Notes: generated by a model not told the origin, from the sequence alone. A DNA stretch of 64,000 nucleotides from Acidimicrobiales bacterium (GCA_020629635.1 JAHDCX010000002.1:345726-409725), one strand, 5' to 3'. Shown: positions 27,145-35,054, counted from the stretch's first letter. Made by a program: numbers and translations.

Positions 27145-28005
27145 TCAGGGCGCCAGTGGGCGGCCGAACGGGAGATCTGCAGTTCGGGTACGAAGATTGG
27201 TTTCGGCGAGCTCGGCGGCGGCAACGAAGCTGTCCACGCCGGAACCTGCGAGCGAACCCGCCAACGCCTCGGCAGTCGCGGCGATGTCATCGGCGTCAGC
27301 GCCGGTTGCGCAGGCGTGGGCCCATCCGCCGGCCGAGATGAAGTCCGGGACCACCACACAGCCAGACCGACGGGCAAAAGCGAGACCGCGGGCCGTCGTC
27401 GCCGACGGCGTCAACGAGACGATTCTCGACGCGGCGATGCCGTCCAGCGATCCGTGGTCGAGGTCGCCCGTGCGGCAGCGGACGAAGACCGTCGCCCCGT
27501 CCATCGCAAGTGCGTCCTCGAGCGAGGCCGTCGAGGACTCGAGCCCGCGAGCCGCGAGGCGAGACTCGACCTCGGGTTCCGGCTGCGGGCTGGCGATGAC
27601 GATCGGTCCATCGGGAGACCCGAGCGCGCCGACCGCGGAAGCAGCAGTCGCCTCACTCACCGTCACCGGCGGTGTGGTCAACAGCGGATCGATGAGGGAA
27701 GCGTCGAGGCCCATGCCGTGCGTCGCGCGGAAACCGGTGGTGGTCGACCACTCGACGGAGGCCGCCACGAACTGCTCCACGACCCGGTCGCGATCGTCAG
27801 CCATTGGATCGCCATTGAGGCAGACCGCCGCTCCCGTTCCGTCGATCGCCCGAACCGCCAGCGCATACGTGACGTGACGCGCCAGATCCGTCGTCGTGCG
27901 CTCGAGCACCTTCTTGGCCGCACGGACCGGCCCGACCGCCACAGCCGAGCCCGGGACGTCCACGAGTCCGTAGGCATCCATGTCCGGGAAACGATCGACC
28001 GTCAT
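27145..28005 (-). CDS. Degenerate Glu/Leu/Phe/Val dehydrogenase-like protein
   Basis: A 286-residue protein with the two-domain layout of amino acid dehydrogenases but shorter than the usual 350-365. ARHVTYALAVRAIDGTGAAV (42-61) aligns without gaps to the catalytic block of leucine dehydrogenase. Both catalytic lysines fall on alanines (Ala48 and Ala60). The usual TAEDV aspartate is also absent. The C-terminal part (ARGLAFARRSGCVVVPDFISAGGWAHA) still resembles the NAD-binding domain end of the family. An ATG at 28005 is chosen, and one at 28032 is possible. It is likely a non-dehydrogenase relative, perhaps acting with the FrhB-like protein 24 bases downstream. Family assignment is moderate. 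Confidence 0.6.
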   Translation of the reverse strand: MTVDRFPDMDAYGLVDVPGSAVAVGPVRAAKKVLERTTTDLARHVTYALAVRAIDGTGAAVCLNGDPMADDRDRVVEQFVAASVEWSTTTGFRATHGMGLDASLIDPLLTTPPVTVSEATAASAVGALGSPDGPIVIASPQPEPEVESRLAARGLESSTASLEDALAMDGATVFVRCRTGDLDHGSLDGIAASRIVSLTPSATTARGLAFARRSGCVVVPDFISAGGWAHACATGADADDIAATAEALAGSLAGSGVDSFVAAAELAETNLRTRTADLPFGRPLAP

Positions 28006-28035
28006 CGCCCCATCATTGCGCACCTCGGCCATGGC

Positions 28036-28041
28036 TAGCAT
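28036..28041 (+). promoter_or_regulatory. Candidate -10 element (TAGCAT) of the nitroreductase operon
   Basis: TAGCAT ends six bases before the ATG at 28048, which would place the transcription start at or next to the A of the start codon. The same hexamer and spacing occur before the gene at 51418. Confidence 0.55.
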
Positions 28042-28047
28042 CGCCGG

Positions 28048-28782
28048 ATGGACGTCATTGATCTGCTCATGGCTCATCGTTCGATTCGCAAGTTCAGCGA
28101 CGAGCCGATCGACGACGGGACGATCGAGCGGATCATCGCCGCAGGGTTTGCAGCGGCGACCTCGTCCAATCTTCAGGGCACGACCGTGATCCGGGTTCGA
28201 GATGCCGAGACTCGGCGGCGAATCGCCGAGCTCGCCGGCGGCCAAACCTACGTCGAGACAGCCGGGGCATTCTTCGTCTGGTGCGCCGATCTGCATCGCT
28301 CGGCAATGGCCTGCGAGATTGGCGGCGGCGCCTTCGAGCCGGGCGTGACCGAGCACTTCGTGATCGCCACGGTCGACTGTGCGCTCGCCGCGCAGAACGC
28401 CGTCGTCGCCGCCGAATCGCTCGGACTCGGAATCTGTTACATCGGGGGGATCCGCAATGACCCTGCACAGATGACCGAACTGCTCGAGCTCCCCGAGCAG
28501 GTGATGCCGCTCTTCGGGCTCTGCATCGGTCACCCGGCACAGGACCCGCAGCGAAAGCCACGCCTGCCGCTCACAATCACCCTCAAAGAAGAGCGCTACG
28601 ACGACTCCGGCGATCGTGTCGGGATCGGCGAGTACGACGAGACGATGCGCGCGTACTACCGAGAACGGACTGGCGGAAAGGTCGATCGAGCCTGGAGCAC
28701 CGACATGTCAGCACTGCTCGGCAAGGAAAGCCGCCCACACATGCGCGGCTATCTCGATTCTCAGGGGTTCCGCTTTCGATGA
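28048..28782 (+). CDS. NfsA-like NADPH-dependent nitroreductase/flavin reductase
   Basis: A 244-residue FMN-dependent oxidoreductase. LLMAHRSIRKFSDEPID at the N-terminus is the FMN-phosphate contact region of the nitroreductase fold. AAESLGLGICYIGGIRNDP and FGLCIGHPAQDPQRKPRLP are typical of the NfsA/FRP subgroup. It reduces quinones, nitro compounds or flavins with NADPH. No Shine-Dalgarno sequence is seen, matching a leaderless mRNA. It is the first gene of an operon whose second gene is the candidate selenoprotein, so it might supply or accept electrons in the same redox pathway. Confidence 0.9.
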   Translation: MDVIDLLMAHRSIRKFSDEPIDDGTIERIIAAGFAAATSSNLQGTTVIRVRDAETRRRIAELAGGQTYVETAGAFFVWCADLHRSAMACEIGGGAFEPGVTEHFVIATVDCALAAQNAVVAAESLGLGICYIGGIRNDPAQMTELLELPEQVMPLFGLCIGHPAQDPQRKPRLPLTITLKEERYDDSGDRVGIGEYDETMRAYYRERTGGKVDRAWSTDMSALLGKESRPHMRGYLDSQGFRFR

Positions 28783-29351
28783 CCGACGAACGAGCCTGGA
28801 TCCGCGTGATCGCGGAGGAGAACTGGCCGACCACCGATGGTCTCGCCGAGCGATTCGAGGACGTCATCGACCGGGACCACGGGCGGATCGACAACATCAT
28901 GGCGGTGCACTCGCTGAACCCGACCGGCCTGGGTGCACACGACGCCCTCTATCGATCGGCGATGACCGGTACGGCGTCGCTCCGCAAGGTTGAACGCGAA
29001 CTCCTCGCGTTCGTCGTCTCCCTGGAGAACCACTGCCACTATTGAGTCGTGCATCACGGGCGCGGTCTGCGCCGGCTCCTCAAGGACGATGCGCTCTTCG
29101 CGGCGATCCGGGACGACTGGCGCAGCGCACCCGTCGACGCCAAGCGACAGGCGATGCTCGGCTGGGCGGTCAAGCTCACTCACACGCCAGGCGAGATGAC
29201 CGAAACCGACCTCGTGAGCCTGCGGTCGGCAGGCTTCAGTGACCGCGACATTCTCGACATTGCCGAGGTGGTGGGCTACTACGCCTACGTGAACCGCCTG
29301 GCCGACGGACTCGGCGTACGAACCGAGGAGTGGATCCCCGATGACGAGTGA
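28779..29351 (+). CDS. AhpD-like peroxidase-related protein with in-frame TGA (candidate selenoprotein, CxxU)
   Basis: One continuous frame of 190 residues interrupted only by TGA at 29043-29045 (position 89). Upstream, DNIMAVHSLNPTGLGAHDALYRSAM and RELLAFVVSLENHCHY, and downstream, VVHHGRGLRRLLKDDAL, MLGWAVKLT, MTETDL and GFSDRDILDIAEVVGYYAYVNRLADGLGV, together form a complete AhpD-like/carboxymuconolactone-decarboxylase peroxidase-related enzyme. In that family the active site reads CxxCxxHHG. Here it reads Cys86-His-Tyr-[TGA]-Val-Val-His-His-Gly, so the TGA replaces exactly the second redox cysteine. Both halves are full length and neither start nor stop is damaged. Selenocysteine insertion is the favoured reading, and a nonsense mutation or sequencing error (TGC/TGT to TGA) is the alternative. 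The gene overlaps the genes on both sides. Confidence 0.75.
29059..29073 (+). promoter_or_regulatory. Candidate bacterial SECIS hairpin
   Basis: GGCGC (29059-29063) and GCGCC (29069-29073) form a perfect 5-bp stem with the loop GGTCT. Eighteen bases separate the TGA from the loop. Its first two bases are both G. Both features fit the known bacterial SECIS layout: a small loop with an early G, within about 16-37 bases of the UGA. The local DNA is GC-rich, so a chance stem is possible. Confidence 0.5.
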
Positions 29352-30108
29352 CTGGTCCGATTCGGTGGTGGCGGTCACCGGTGCAGCATCGGGCATGGGC
29401 CGTGCCACCGCGCTCGAATTCCTCCGGCTCGGCGCCACGGTCGCCGCGGTCGACCGCGACGCCTCCGGCTTGGACGGACTGCAACACGACGCCGCCACCA
29501 TTGGCGCCCAACGACTCTCGGTGCACGTCGGCGACGTCGCCGACGCCGAGTTCTGTCGGTCTGCGATCGATGGCGTCGCTGCGGAGCAGGGGCGGCTCGA
29601 CGTGCTCGTCAATGCAGCCGGGACGATTCACCGCGCCGACGCACTCGGCACCGAAGACGACGATTGGCGACGCGTCCTGTCGGTGAACGTCGACGGGGTC
29701 TTCTTTCTGAGTCGGGCCGCAATCCCTCATCTGCGACATACGGGCGGCTGCATCGTGAACTTCGGGTCGATCTGGGGTGGGGTCGCGGCGGCTGGGGTCA
29801 CCGCGTACTGCGTGTCGAAAGGTGCCGTCCACCAATTGACGAAGGCCATGGCGCTCGACCACATCGAAGACGGGATCCGGATCAACGCGGTTGCTCCGGG
29901 TGAGGTCAACACGCCGATGCTCGCGAGCCAACGCGAGTCGGTACCGACCGCCGCCGACCTCCAAGCTCTCGCCGATGCGACGATCCCGATGAAGCGACTG
30001 GCCGAACCGATCGAAGTCGCAAGGGTCGTGGTGTTTCTCGCCTCCGACGCCGCCAGCTACATGACCGGCGAGATCGTGCACGTCGACGGTGGGTACACCG
30101 CCCGATGA
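29341..30108 (+). CDS. SDR-family oxidoreductase
   Basis: A 255-residue classical short-chain dehydrogenase. The cofactor loop is TGAASGMGRA (about 12-21), and NAAG is at about 91-94. The catalytic Ser is in NFGSIWGG, with Tyr and Lys in YCVSK. An Asp after strand 2 (AAVDRDASG) suggests NAD(H). The ATG at 29341 overlaps the candidate selenoprotein's stop by 11 bases. The substrate is unknown, and the family acts on alcohols, sugars or hydroxyacyl groups. Confidence 0.9.
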   Translation: MTSDWSDSVVAVTGAASGMGRATALEFLRLGATVAAVDRDASGLDGLQHDAATIGAQRLSVHVGDVADAEFCRSAIDGVAAEQGRLDVLVNAAGTIHRADALGTEDDDWRRVLSVNVDGVFFLSRAAIPHLRHTGGCIVNFGSIWGGVAAAGVTAYCVSKGAVHQLTKAMALDHIEDGIRINAVAPGEVNTPMLASQRESVPTAADLQALADATIPMKRLAEPIEVARVVVFLASDAASYMTGEIVHVDGGYTAR

Positions 30109-31013
30109 GCGATGATGCCGGTCCGAGCCCGGAAGCACTCGCCGAGCTGACCGATGGGTCCCCCGATGATGAGCGGTACTCCCCAGAGCAGCTGATCGAA
30201 CGTCGCCAAGCGACCAACAGGGCTTGGGTCGCCGAGGCGAGCGCCGCAATCGATCGCCACCAGCTGGAGCTCACCGACGACGTGGTCGGCGGTGTCCCGT
30301 GCCTTCGGGTCCGCTCGCAGTTGGCACAGGCGACCGCTGACCGTCTGATGTGGTTCTTCGGTGGCGGCTTCGTCTGGGGCGAGCCGCGAAGCGAGCTGCA
30401 GATCGTCGGTCCGATCGCCGAACGAACCGGCGCAGAAGTCGTTCTTCCGTCCTACCGCCTCGCCCCCGAAGACCCCTGGCCCGCAGCCACGATCGACGCC
30501 TGGTCGGCATGGGAAGGCCTCGCCGACGACGGGCGTCACGGCCGCCTGTGGCTTGGCGGTGAGTCCGCCGGAGGGAACTTGGCGCTCGGCGTCGCCCAAC
30601 GGGCACGCCGCGAGGGGCGGCGGCCTGATCGGCTGGCGCTCCTGTCACCCGCCGTCGACCTTCGAACGTCGCGGAGTGGGTTCGGGCCCAGTTTGCGCAC
30701 CGACCCGACGCTCTCCTATTCGAGATTTCTCGACATCGACGCTGCGTACGTCGCTGGAAGCGATGCAACCGATCCGACCGTGTCGCCTCTGCTCGGAGAC
30801 ATGGACGCCCTCCCGCCCACGATCATCACGACCGGCTCCAACGACCTTCTCCTCGGCGGGTGCCTCCGTCTCGCCCGAAAGCTGCGCCAGGCCGACGTAC
30901 GAGTCGAATGCATGGTCTGGGATCGACTCTGGCACGTGTTCGAGTTCGACTCGCACCTGCCCGAAGCGGTGGAGTCGCTTCGCGAAGTCGCCGACTTTCT
31001 CCGCGAGACGTAG
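30105..31013 (+). CDS. Alpha/beta hydrolase fold-3 protein (HSL-like) with altered oxyanion motif
   Basis: A 302-residue hydrolase of the hormone-sensitive-lipase group. The nucleophile elbow GGESAGGNLAL holds the catalytic Ser. YRLAPEDPWPAA is the usual conserved block. GSNDLLLGG and WHVFEF are in the expected places for Asp and His. The oxyanion motif normally reads HGGG but here is FFGGGF, so the His is replaced by Phe. It starts in an ATGA overlap with the SDR gene. Ester substrate unknown. Confidence 0.85.
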   Translation: MSDDAGPSPEALAELTDGSPDDERYSPEQLIERRQATNRAWVAEASAAIDRHQLELTDDVVGGVPCLRVRSQLAQATADRLMWFFGGGFVWGEPRSELQIVGPIAERTGAEVVLPSYRLAPEDPWPAATIDAWSAWEGLADDGRHGRLWLGGESAGGNLALGVAQRARREGRRPDRLALLSPAVDLRTSRSGFGPSLRTDPTLSYSRFLDIDAAYVAGSDATDPTVSPLLGDMDALPPTIITTGSNDLLLGGCLRLARKLRQADVRVECMVWDRLWHVFEFDSHLPEAVESLREVADFLRET

Positions 31014-31060
31014 TGTTCGCGACACCGGTGCTCGTTGGCCGGCGTGAGGAGCAAACTTTC

Positions 31061-31765
31061 ATGAAGATCGAGAACAGCTTCACCGTGGATGCACCCATCG
31101 ACGAGGCGTGGCACCTGCTCACCGACATCCCGGAGATCGCTCCATGTCTTCCCGGTGCCAAGCTGACCGACGAGACCGACGGTGTGTACTCGGGTGGCGT
31201 GAAGGTGAAGGTTGGGCCGGTCACGGCCGAGTACAAGGGCTCGGCGGAGTTCGTGGAGAAGGACGAAGACGCCCGTCGAGCGGTCATCACCGGAAAGGGT
31301 CGTGACACCCGAGGTGCCGGCAATGCTCAGGCGTTGATCACCGCACAGATGGAAGCCGTGGGCGACCAGACCCGGGTCGACATCATCACGGACCTCAAGG
31401 TGTCCGGAAAGGTTGCCCAGTTCGGGCGAGGCGTGATGCAGGACGTCTCCGAGAAGCTGCTCGGACAATTTGCCGAGTGTCTCGAAAACAAGATCGCCGA
31501 ACCCGCGGCCGTCGAGGCCATCGCCGAGGCGAGCGCTGAAGCCGCAACTCCGGAGCACGAGGAGATTGCGGTGCCGGCGGCGGAGTCTGAGGTTGCCGAT
31601 GACGGGCCGACACCCGCCGTCGACGCTGCTGCATCAACCGATGACGACGATGCGCTCGACCTGCTCGACGTGGCAGGTGACGCGGTCTTCAAAAGATTCC
31701 TCCCGATCGTCGTGGCGCTGGTGGTCGTGCTCGTGGTCGTCATCGTGCTGGTCGCCACGGCCTAG
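31061..31765 (+). CDS. CoxG/SRPBCC-family protein with C-terminal membrane anchor
   Basis: A 234-residue protein. Residues 1-150 form a START-like domain of the CoxG (carbon monoxide dehydrogenase subunit G) family: MKIENSFTVDAPIDEAWHLLTDI at the start and GRGVMQDVSEKLLGQFAECLE at the end. An Ala/Glu/Asp-rich linker follows, then one strong membrane helix at the C-terminus (about 213-232). CoxG proteins help recruit molybdenum hydroxylases to the membrane, but none is encoded nearby. GAGGAG lies nine bases before the ATG. The stop codon overlaps that of the convergent HD-GYP gene (CTAG). Confidence 0.85.
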   Translation: MKIENSFTVDAPIDEAWHLLTDIPEIAPCLPGAKLTDETDGVYSGGVKVKVGPVTAEYKGSAEFVEKDEDARRAVITGKGRDTRGAGNAQALITAQMEAVGDQTRVDIITDLKVSGKVAQFGRGVMQDVSEKLLGQFAECLENKIAEPAAVEAIAEASAEAATPEHEEIAVPAAESEVADDGPTPAVDAAASTDDDDALDLLDVAGDAVFKRFLPIVVALVVVLVVVIVLVATA

Positions 31766-33741
31766 CGATCAACCGGTGGTTCTGCTCCGTTCCCGTGGAC
31801 GACCGCGCCGTCTCCGTCGAGCAGCCACAGCTCGAAACCCTCCTCATTGAGGACGGCGACGCCCGCGAGTGAGGGCACGAACTCGAGTTTGATCGGGAGG
31901 CCGAACTGCGCGTCGAAGAGTTGGGCGACCTGGTCAGGTCCGAGTCCGGCCCCGATCGCCTGTTCAAGCGCTGTGGCGAAATCCTCGGTCGCGAGCGGAG
32001 TGTCCCCGGGGATGAGCTGGTCGATCCAGCCTGTGAACGGATCGCTCTCCCGCAAGAGCGAAAGTGCTTCGTCGAGGTCGCCGACGGTCACGAGAACCCC
32101 CTCCTGGGGGTCGATGGACTGGGTCCGAAGCTCATGATTCAAAAGCGGGTTCTCTCCTGGGAGGCCATTGGAGAGCCGCCAACCCGTCGTGTCGATCGTG
32201 CGAGACGACCAGTTGAAGATCACCACCGCGTCTGCCCCGTCTCCACCGGGCGCAGACCAGCCATAGACGACGACATCGCCGAACGCCTCGCTTTCCTGCA
32301 GGGTCGGGCGAGCTTCGAAAACGGTGGTGGTGGTGGTCGTGCTCGTTGTGGTGGTCGTCGTCGACGTCGGCCGGGTCGTCGTGCTCGTCGTTGATGTCTC
32401 GGGGATCGAGCTGGCGGGTGATTCCGGCTCGTCCTGTCCGAGCTCGGAGGATTCGGCGGCGGAGGTTTGGTCATCCTCGTAGGCAATGATGGCGGGTGGA
32501 TCCGTTGGGCCGGGGTCGACGTCAACGGCGCCGGTGGCGATGATGACGGTCGCGGCGGCGGCTTGGGGCACCGCGGCGAGCGCTGTCGAACCGAGCGAGG
32601 AGACGACCGACGGGAGTCCGCCTCCCGCCGCCCCAGCTGCCGGGCTCGACCCGGCGGCAACGGTTCCGATACCCGAGGTCGAGCCACCGAACGCCGTCCA
32701 GTCGACGCCGGCCAACTGCCCAAGCCAGGCAAGCGGGCTCGCCTTCAACCCGAGTCGTCGCACCCCGACGTTCAGAAATGCCTTGACGACCACCGGATCG
32801 AACTGAGATCCGGCGCACCGCAGGATCTCGGCTCGGGCGTCCTCTGGCGCGAGGGGTTCCTTGTAGGTCCGCTTGCTCGTCATGACGTCGAAGGCGTCGG
32901 CAACGGCCACGATTCGGCCGGCGAGCGAGATCGATCGGCCCTCCGACGATGTCGGATAGCCCGTTCCATCGAATCGGCAGTGGTGTTCGTCTGCGGCGCC
33001 GAGCCATTCGCCCAACCACGGCTCCAGCGGTGCAAGGTACGCACGCGCCGCCGCCGGGTGGGCCTGGATGATCTGCCACTCCGCCGTCGTCGGACGGGTC
33101 GGCTTCTGCAGGATCTCCGCTGGTACATCGAGCTTTCCGACGTCGTGGAGCAACGCCGACCAGTGGAGCTTCCGGCGATCGAGGTCCGAAAGTTCGAGTT
33201 CTTCTGCGATGAGATCCGCATAGGCCCGAACCCGTTCGGAATGGCCTCTGGTCAAGCGGTCGTGTTGGCCGATGGCGTCGGCGAGCGCAAGGAGGTATTG
33301 CGAGTAGGTCGTCTCGTCTGTGAACCTGCCATTCGCCAGGTGATCGTCTCGCAGCTTTGCCAGCTGGGTGACGGTGCCGGATCGCAGCGCGTGCCCGAAC
33401 CGGGAGGGGGCCTCGTCGGGAAAGGTCACCGACAACATCATCAGTGCAGCCACCGGTGTGAACTGGCGGAGCAGCCGTTCGACGGTGACGAGTACGGCGA
33501 TCGACGTTCCGGCCACGAGCAGCCACCAGACGATCGGCGAGATACCGAGGCGCGCTGCCGGCAGCAGCCGAGAGATCGTCATGGTGTAGACGACCGTCAT
33601 GAGGACTGGACCGGCGAGAATGGCGATCTTGAGCAGTCTTCCGGCGACGGGGCGCCGTTTCCAGGCGGATCCCGCGCCGGTTTCTGCTGTTTGTGTCGGG
33701 CCGGACATGTCGGGGTTGTCGACGGGTCGAGGAGCGGACAT
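31762..33741 (-). CDS. Membrane HD-GYP protein with extracytoplasmic lamin-tail-like domain
   Basis: A 659-residue protein. Two N-terminal membrane helices (about 36-58 and 68-90) precede an HD-GYP domain (about 145-345) with metal ligands His199-Asp200 (LLHDVGKLD) and GYP at 261-263 (DGTGYP). The family hydrolyses cyclic-di-GMP. A further hydrophobic helix (about 400-425), a Thr/Ser low-complexity stretch (about 465-490) and a beta domain (FNWSSRTIDTTGWRLSNG) resembling lamin-tail domains follow, placing the C-terminus outside the membrane. It may link an outside signal or surface structure to intracellular second-messenger turnover. No GGDEF domain is present. Confidence 0.85.
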   Translation of the reverse strand: MSAPRPVDNPDMSGPTQTAETGAGSAWKRRPVAGRLLKIAILAGPVLMTVVYTMTISRLLPAARLGISPIVWWLLVAGTSIAVLVTVERLLRQFTPVAALMMLSVTFPDEAPSRFGHALRSGTVTQLAKLRDDHLANGRFTDETTYSQYLLALADAIGQHDRLTRGHSERVRAYADLIAEELELSDLDRRKLHWSALLHDVGKLDVPAEILQKPTRPTTAEWQIIQAHPAAARAYLAPLEPWLGEWLGAADEHHCRFDGTGYPTSSEGRSISLAGRIVAVADAFDVMTSKRTYKEPLAPEDARAEILRCAGSQFDPVVVKAFLNVGVRRLGLKASPLAWLGQLAGVDWTAFGGSTSGIGTVAAGSSPAAGAAGGGLPSVVSSLGSTALAAVPQAAAATVIIATGAVDVDPGPTDPPAIIAYEDDQTSAAESSELGQDEPESPASSIPETSTTSTTTRPTSTTTTTTSTTTTTTVFEARPTLQESEAFGDVVVYGWSAPGGDGADAVVIFNWSSRTIDTTGWRLSNGLPGENPLLNHELRTQSIDPQEGVLVTVGDLDEALSLLRESDPFTGWIDQLIPGDTPLATEDFATALEQAIGAGLGPDQVAQLFDAQFGLPIKLEFVPSLAGVAVLNEEGFELWLLDGDGAVVHGNGAEPPVDR

Positions 33742-33774
33742 GAGCTGCGAATGACCGGTCAGTGCCGTACGGCC

Positions 33775-33816
33775 TAGGGTGCCGAAATGACGATCTCCGA
33801 AGTGTTTCGTCCGTGA
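33775..33816 (+). promoter_or_regulatory. -10 element and leaderless nine-codon ORF before the CoA-transferase
   Basis: TAGGGT (33775-33780) lies six bases before ATG 33787. That ATG opens MTISEVFRP and stops at TGA 33814-33816, which overlaps the GTG start of the CoA-transferase at 33813. Translation of the mini-ORF would couple to the main gene. Confidence 0.35.
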
Positions 33817-35012
33817 TCCCGCCGCTCGACGGGCTCCAGGTGATCGAAGGGTCCGCCTTCGTGGCTGCGCCGAGTGGCGGTATGACGCTCGCCCAGCTGG
33901 GTGCCGACGTGATCCGCTTCGATCAGATCGGCGGCGGGCTCGACCATGGCCGGTGGCCGCTCACCGAGGACGGTGCCTCGCTGTACTGGGCGGGCCTGAA
34001 CAAGAACAAACGATCCTTGGCGATCGATCTGCGGGATGCGGAGATCCAGGAGCTGTTGTCCGCATTGATCGCGAAGGCGGGAACGTTCCTCACCAACTTT
34101 CCGGCTCGAGGCTGGATGTCGTGGGAGTCGCTGGTCGCCCAGCGGCCGGACCTCGTCATGTTGGCAATCACCGGAAACCGGGACGGAACGACCGCGCTGG
34201 ACTACACCGTCAATGCGGCCATCGGATACCCGGCGGTGACCGGACCGGTCGATCACCCCGACCCCGTGAACCACGTCTTTGCCGCGTGGGACGTCATTTG
34301 TGGGCAGACCGCGGCGCTCGGGATCCTGGCCGCCGATCGGCATCGCCTTCGGACCGGCCACGGGGCCAACATGACCCTGGCGTTGTTCGACGTCGCACTC
34401 GCAGCCGTCGCAGCGCTGGGCCACGTCGCAGAGGCACAGAAACTCGGTACCGAGCGCGAACGGTACGGAAACGACCTGTACGGCGCCTTTGGTGCCATGT
34501 TCGGTACCAGCGACGGGCATCACGTCTACGCCGTTGCGATCAGCGGCCGCCAGTGGCGGTCGCTCGTCGACGCGTGTGATGCGTCGACGGCAATCGAGGC
34601 ACTCGCCAAGCGAACCGGACTCGACTTTGCGGTCGAAGGGGATCGCTTCGCTGCCCGAAGCGAGATCGCGGAGGTGCTCGGATCGTGGATCGCCGCCCGG
34701 TCGCTGTCGACGGTGCGTGAGCGTTTCGACCAGCTCGGCGTGTGTTGGGGCCCATACCAGAGCTTTTCCGAGCTCGTCGAGAACGACCCTCGATGCTCGC
34801 TCGACAACGCGATGTTCCGCGCCGTCGACCAACCCGGAATCGGTGAGTATCTGACTCCCGGCTCGCCGATCGCCTTCGACGGAGCGCTCTGCGTCGAGCC
34901 GTCGCCAGCCCCCCGACTCGGTCAACACTCCGAGGAGATCCTCGGCGAACTCGGCCTGTCGACGGTCGAGATCGGTCGGCTCGTCGACGGCGGGTCGGTC
35001 GCCGTCGGGTGA
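33813..35012 (+). CDS. CaiB/BaiF (family III) CoA-transferase or racemase
   Basis: A 399-residue protein of the family III CoA-transferase fold. PPLDGLQVIEGSAFVAAPSGGMTLAQLGADVIRFD at the N-terminus, NKRSLAIDLRD and a mid-protein Asp (TALDYTVNAAIG) at the usual nucleophile position are characteristic. Members move CoA between carboxylic acids or racemise 2-methylacyl-CoAs. The GTG at 33813 is used because the upstream in-frame GTG (33762) lies before the likely promoter hexamer. No dedicated acid pathway is adjacent. Confidence 0.85.
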   Translation: MIPPLDGLQVIEGSAFVAAPSGGMTLAQLGADVIRFDQIGGGLDHGRWPLTEDGASLYWAGLNKNKRSLAIDLRDAEIQELLSALIAKAGTFLTNFPARGWMSWESLVAQRPDLVMLAITGNRDGTTALDYTVNAAIGYPAVTGPVDHPDPVNHVFAAWDVICGQTAALGILAADRHRLRTGHGANMTLALFDVALAAVAALGHVAEAQKLGTERERYGNDLYGAFGAMFGTSDGHHVYAVAISGRQWRSLVDACDASTAIEALAKRTGLDFAVEGDRFAARSEIAEVLGSWIAARSLSTVRERFDQLGVCWGPYQSFSELVENDPRCSLDNAMFRAVDQPGIGEYLTPGSPIAFDGALCVEPSPAPRLGQHSEEILGELGLSTVEIGRLVDGGSVAVG

Positions 35013-35054
35013 CCCACCCATGGCCAAGGCCGTGGGCGCGTGGCACGCTGGAGT

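Noticed and set aside
28006-28533. N-terminal extension of the dehydrogenase-like gene on the minus strand
   Set aside because: It overlaps the nitroreductase on the other strand and has shadow-frame composition. The homologous part begins near 28005.
29049-29351. Separate 100-residue gene downstream of a short 88-residue gene
   Set aside because: Both pieces are the two halves of one AhpD-like protein in the same frame, interrupted by a single TGA at the active-site cysteine position.
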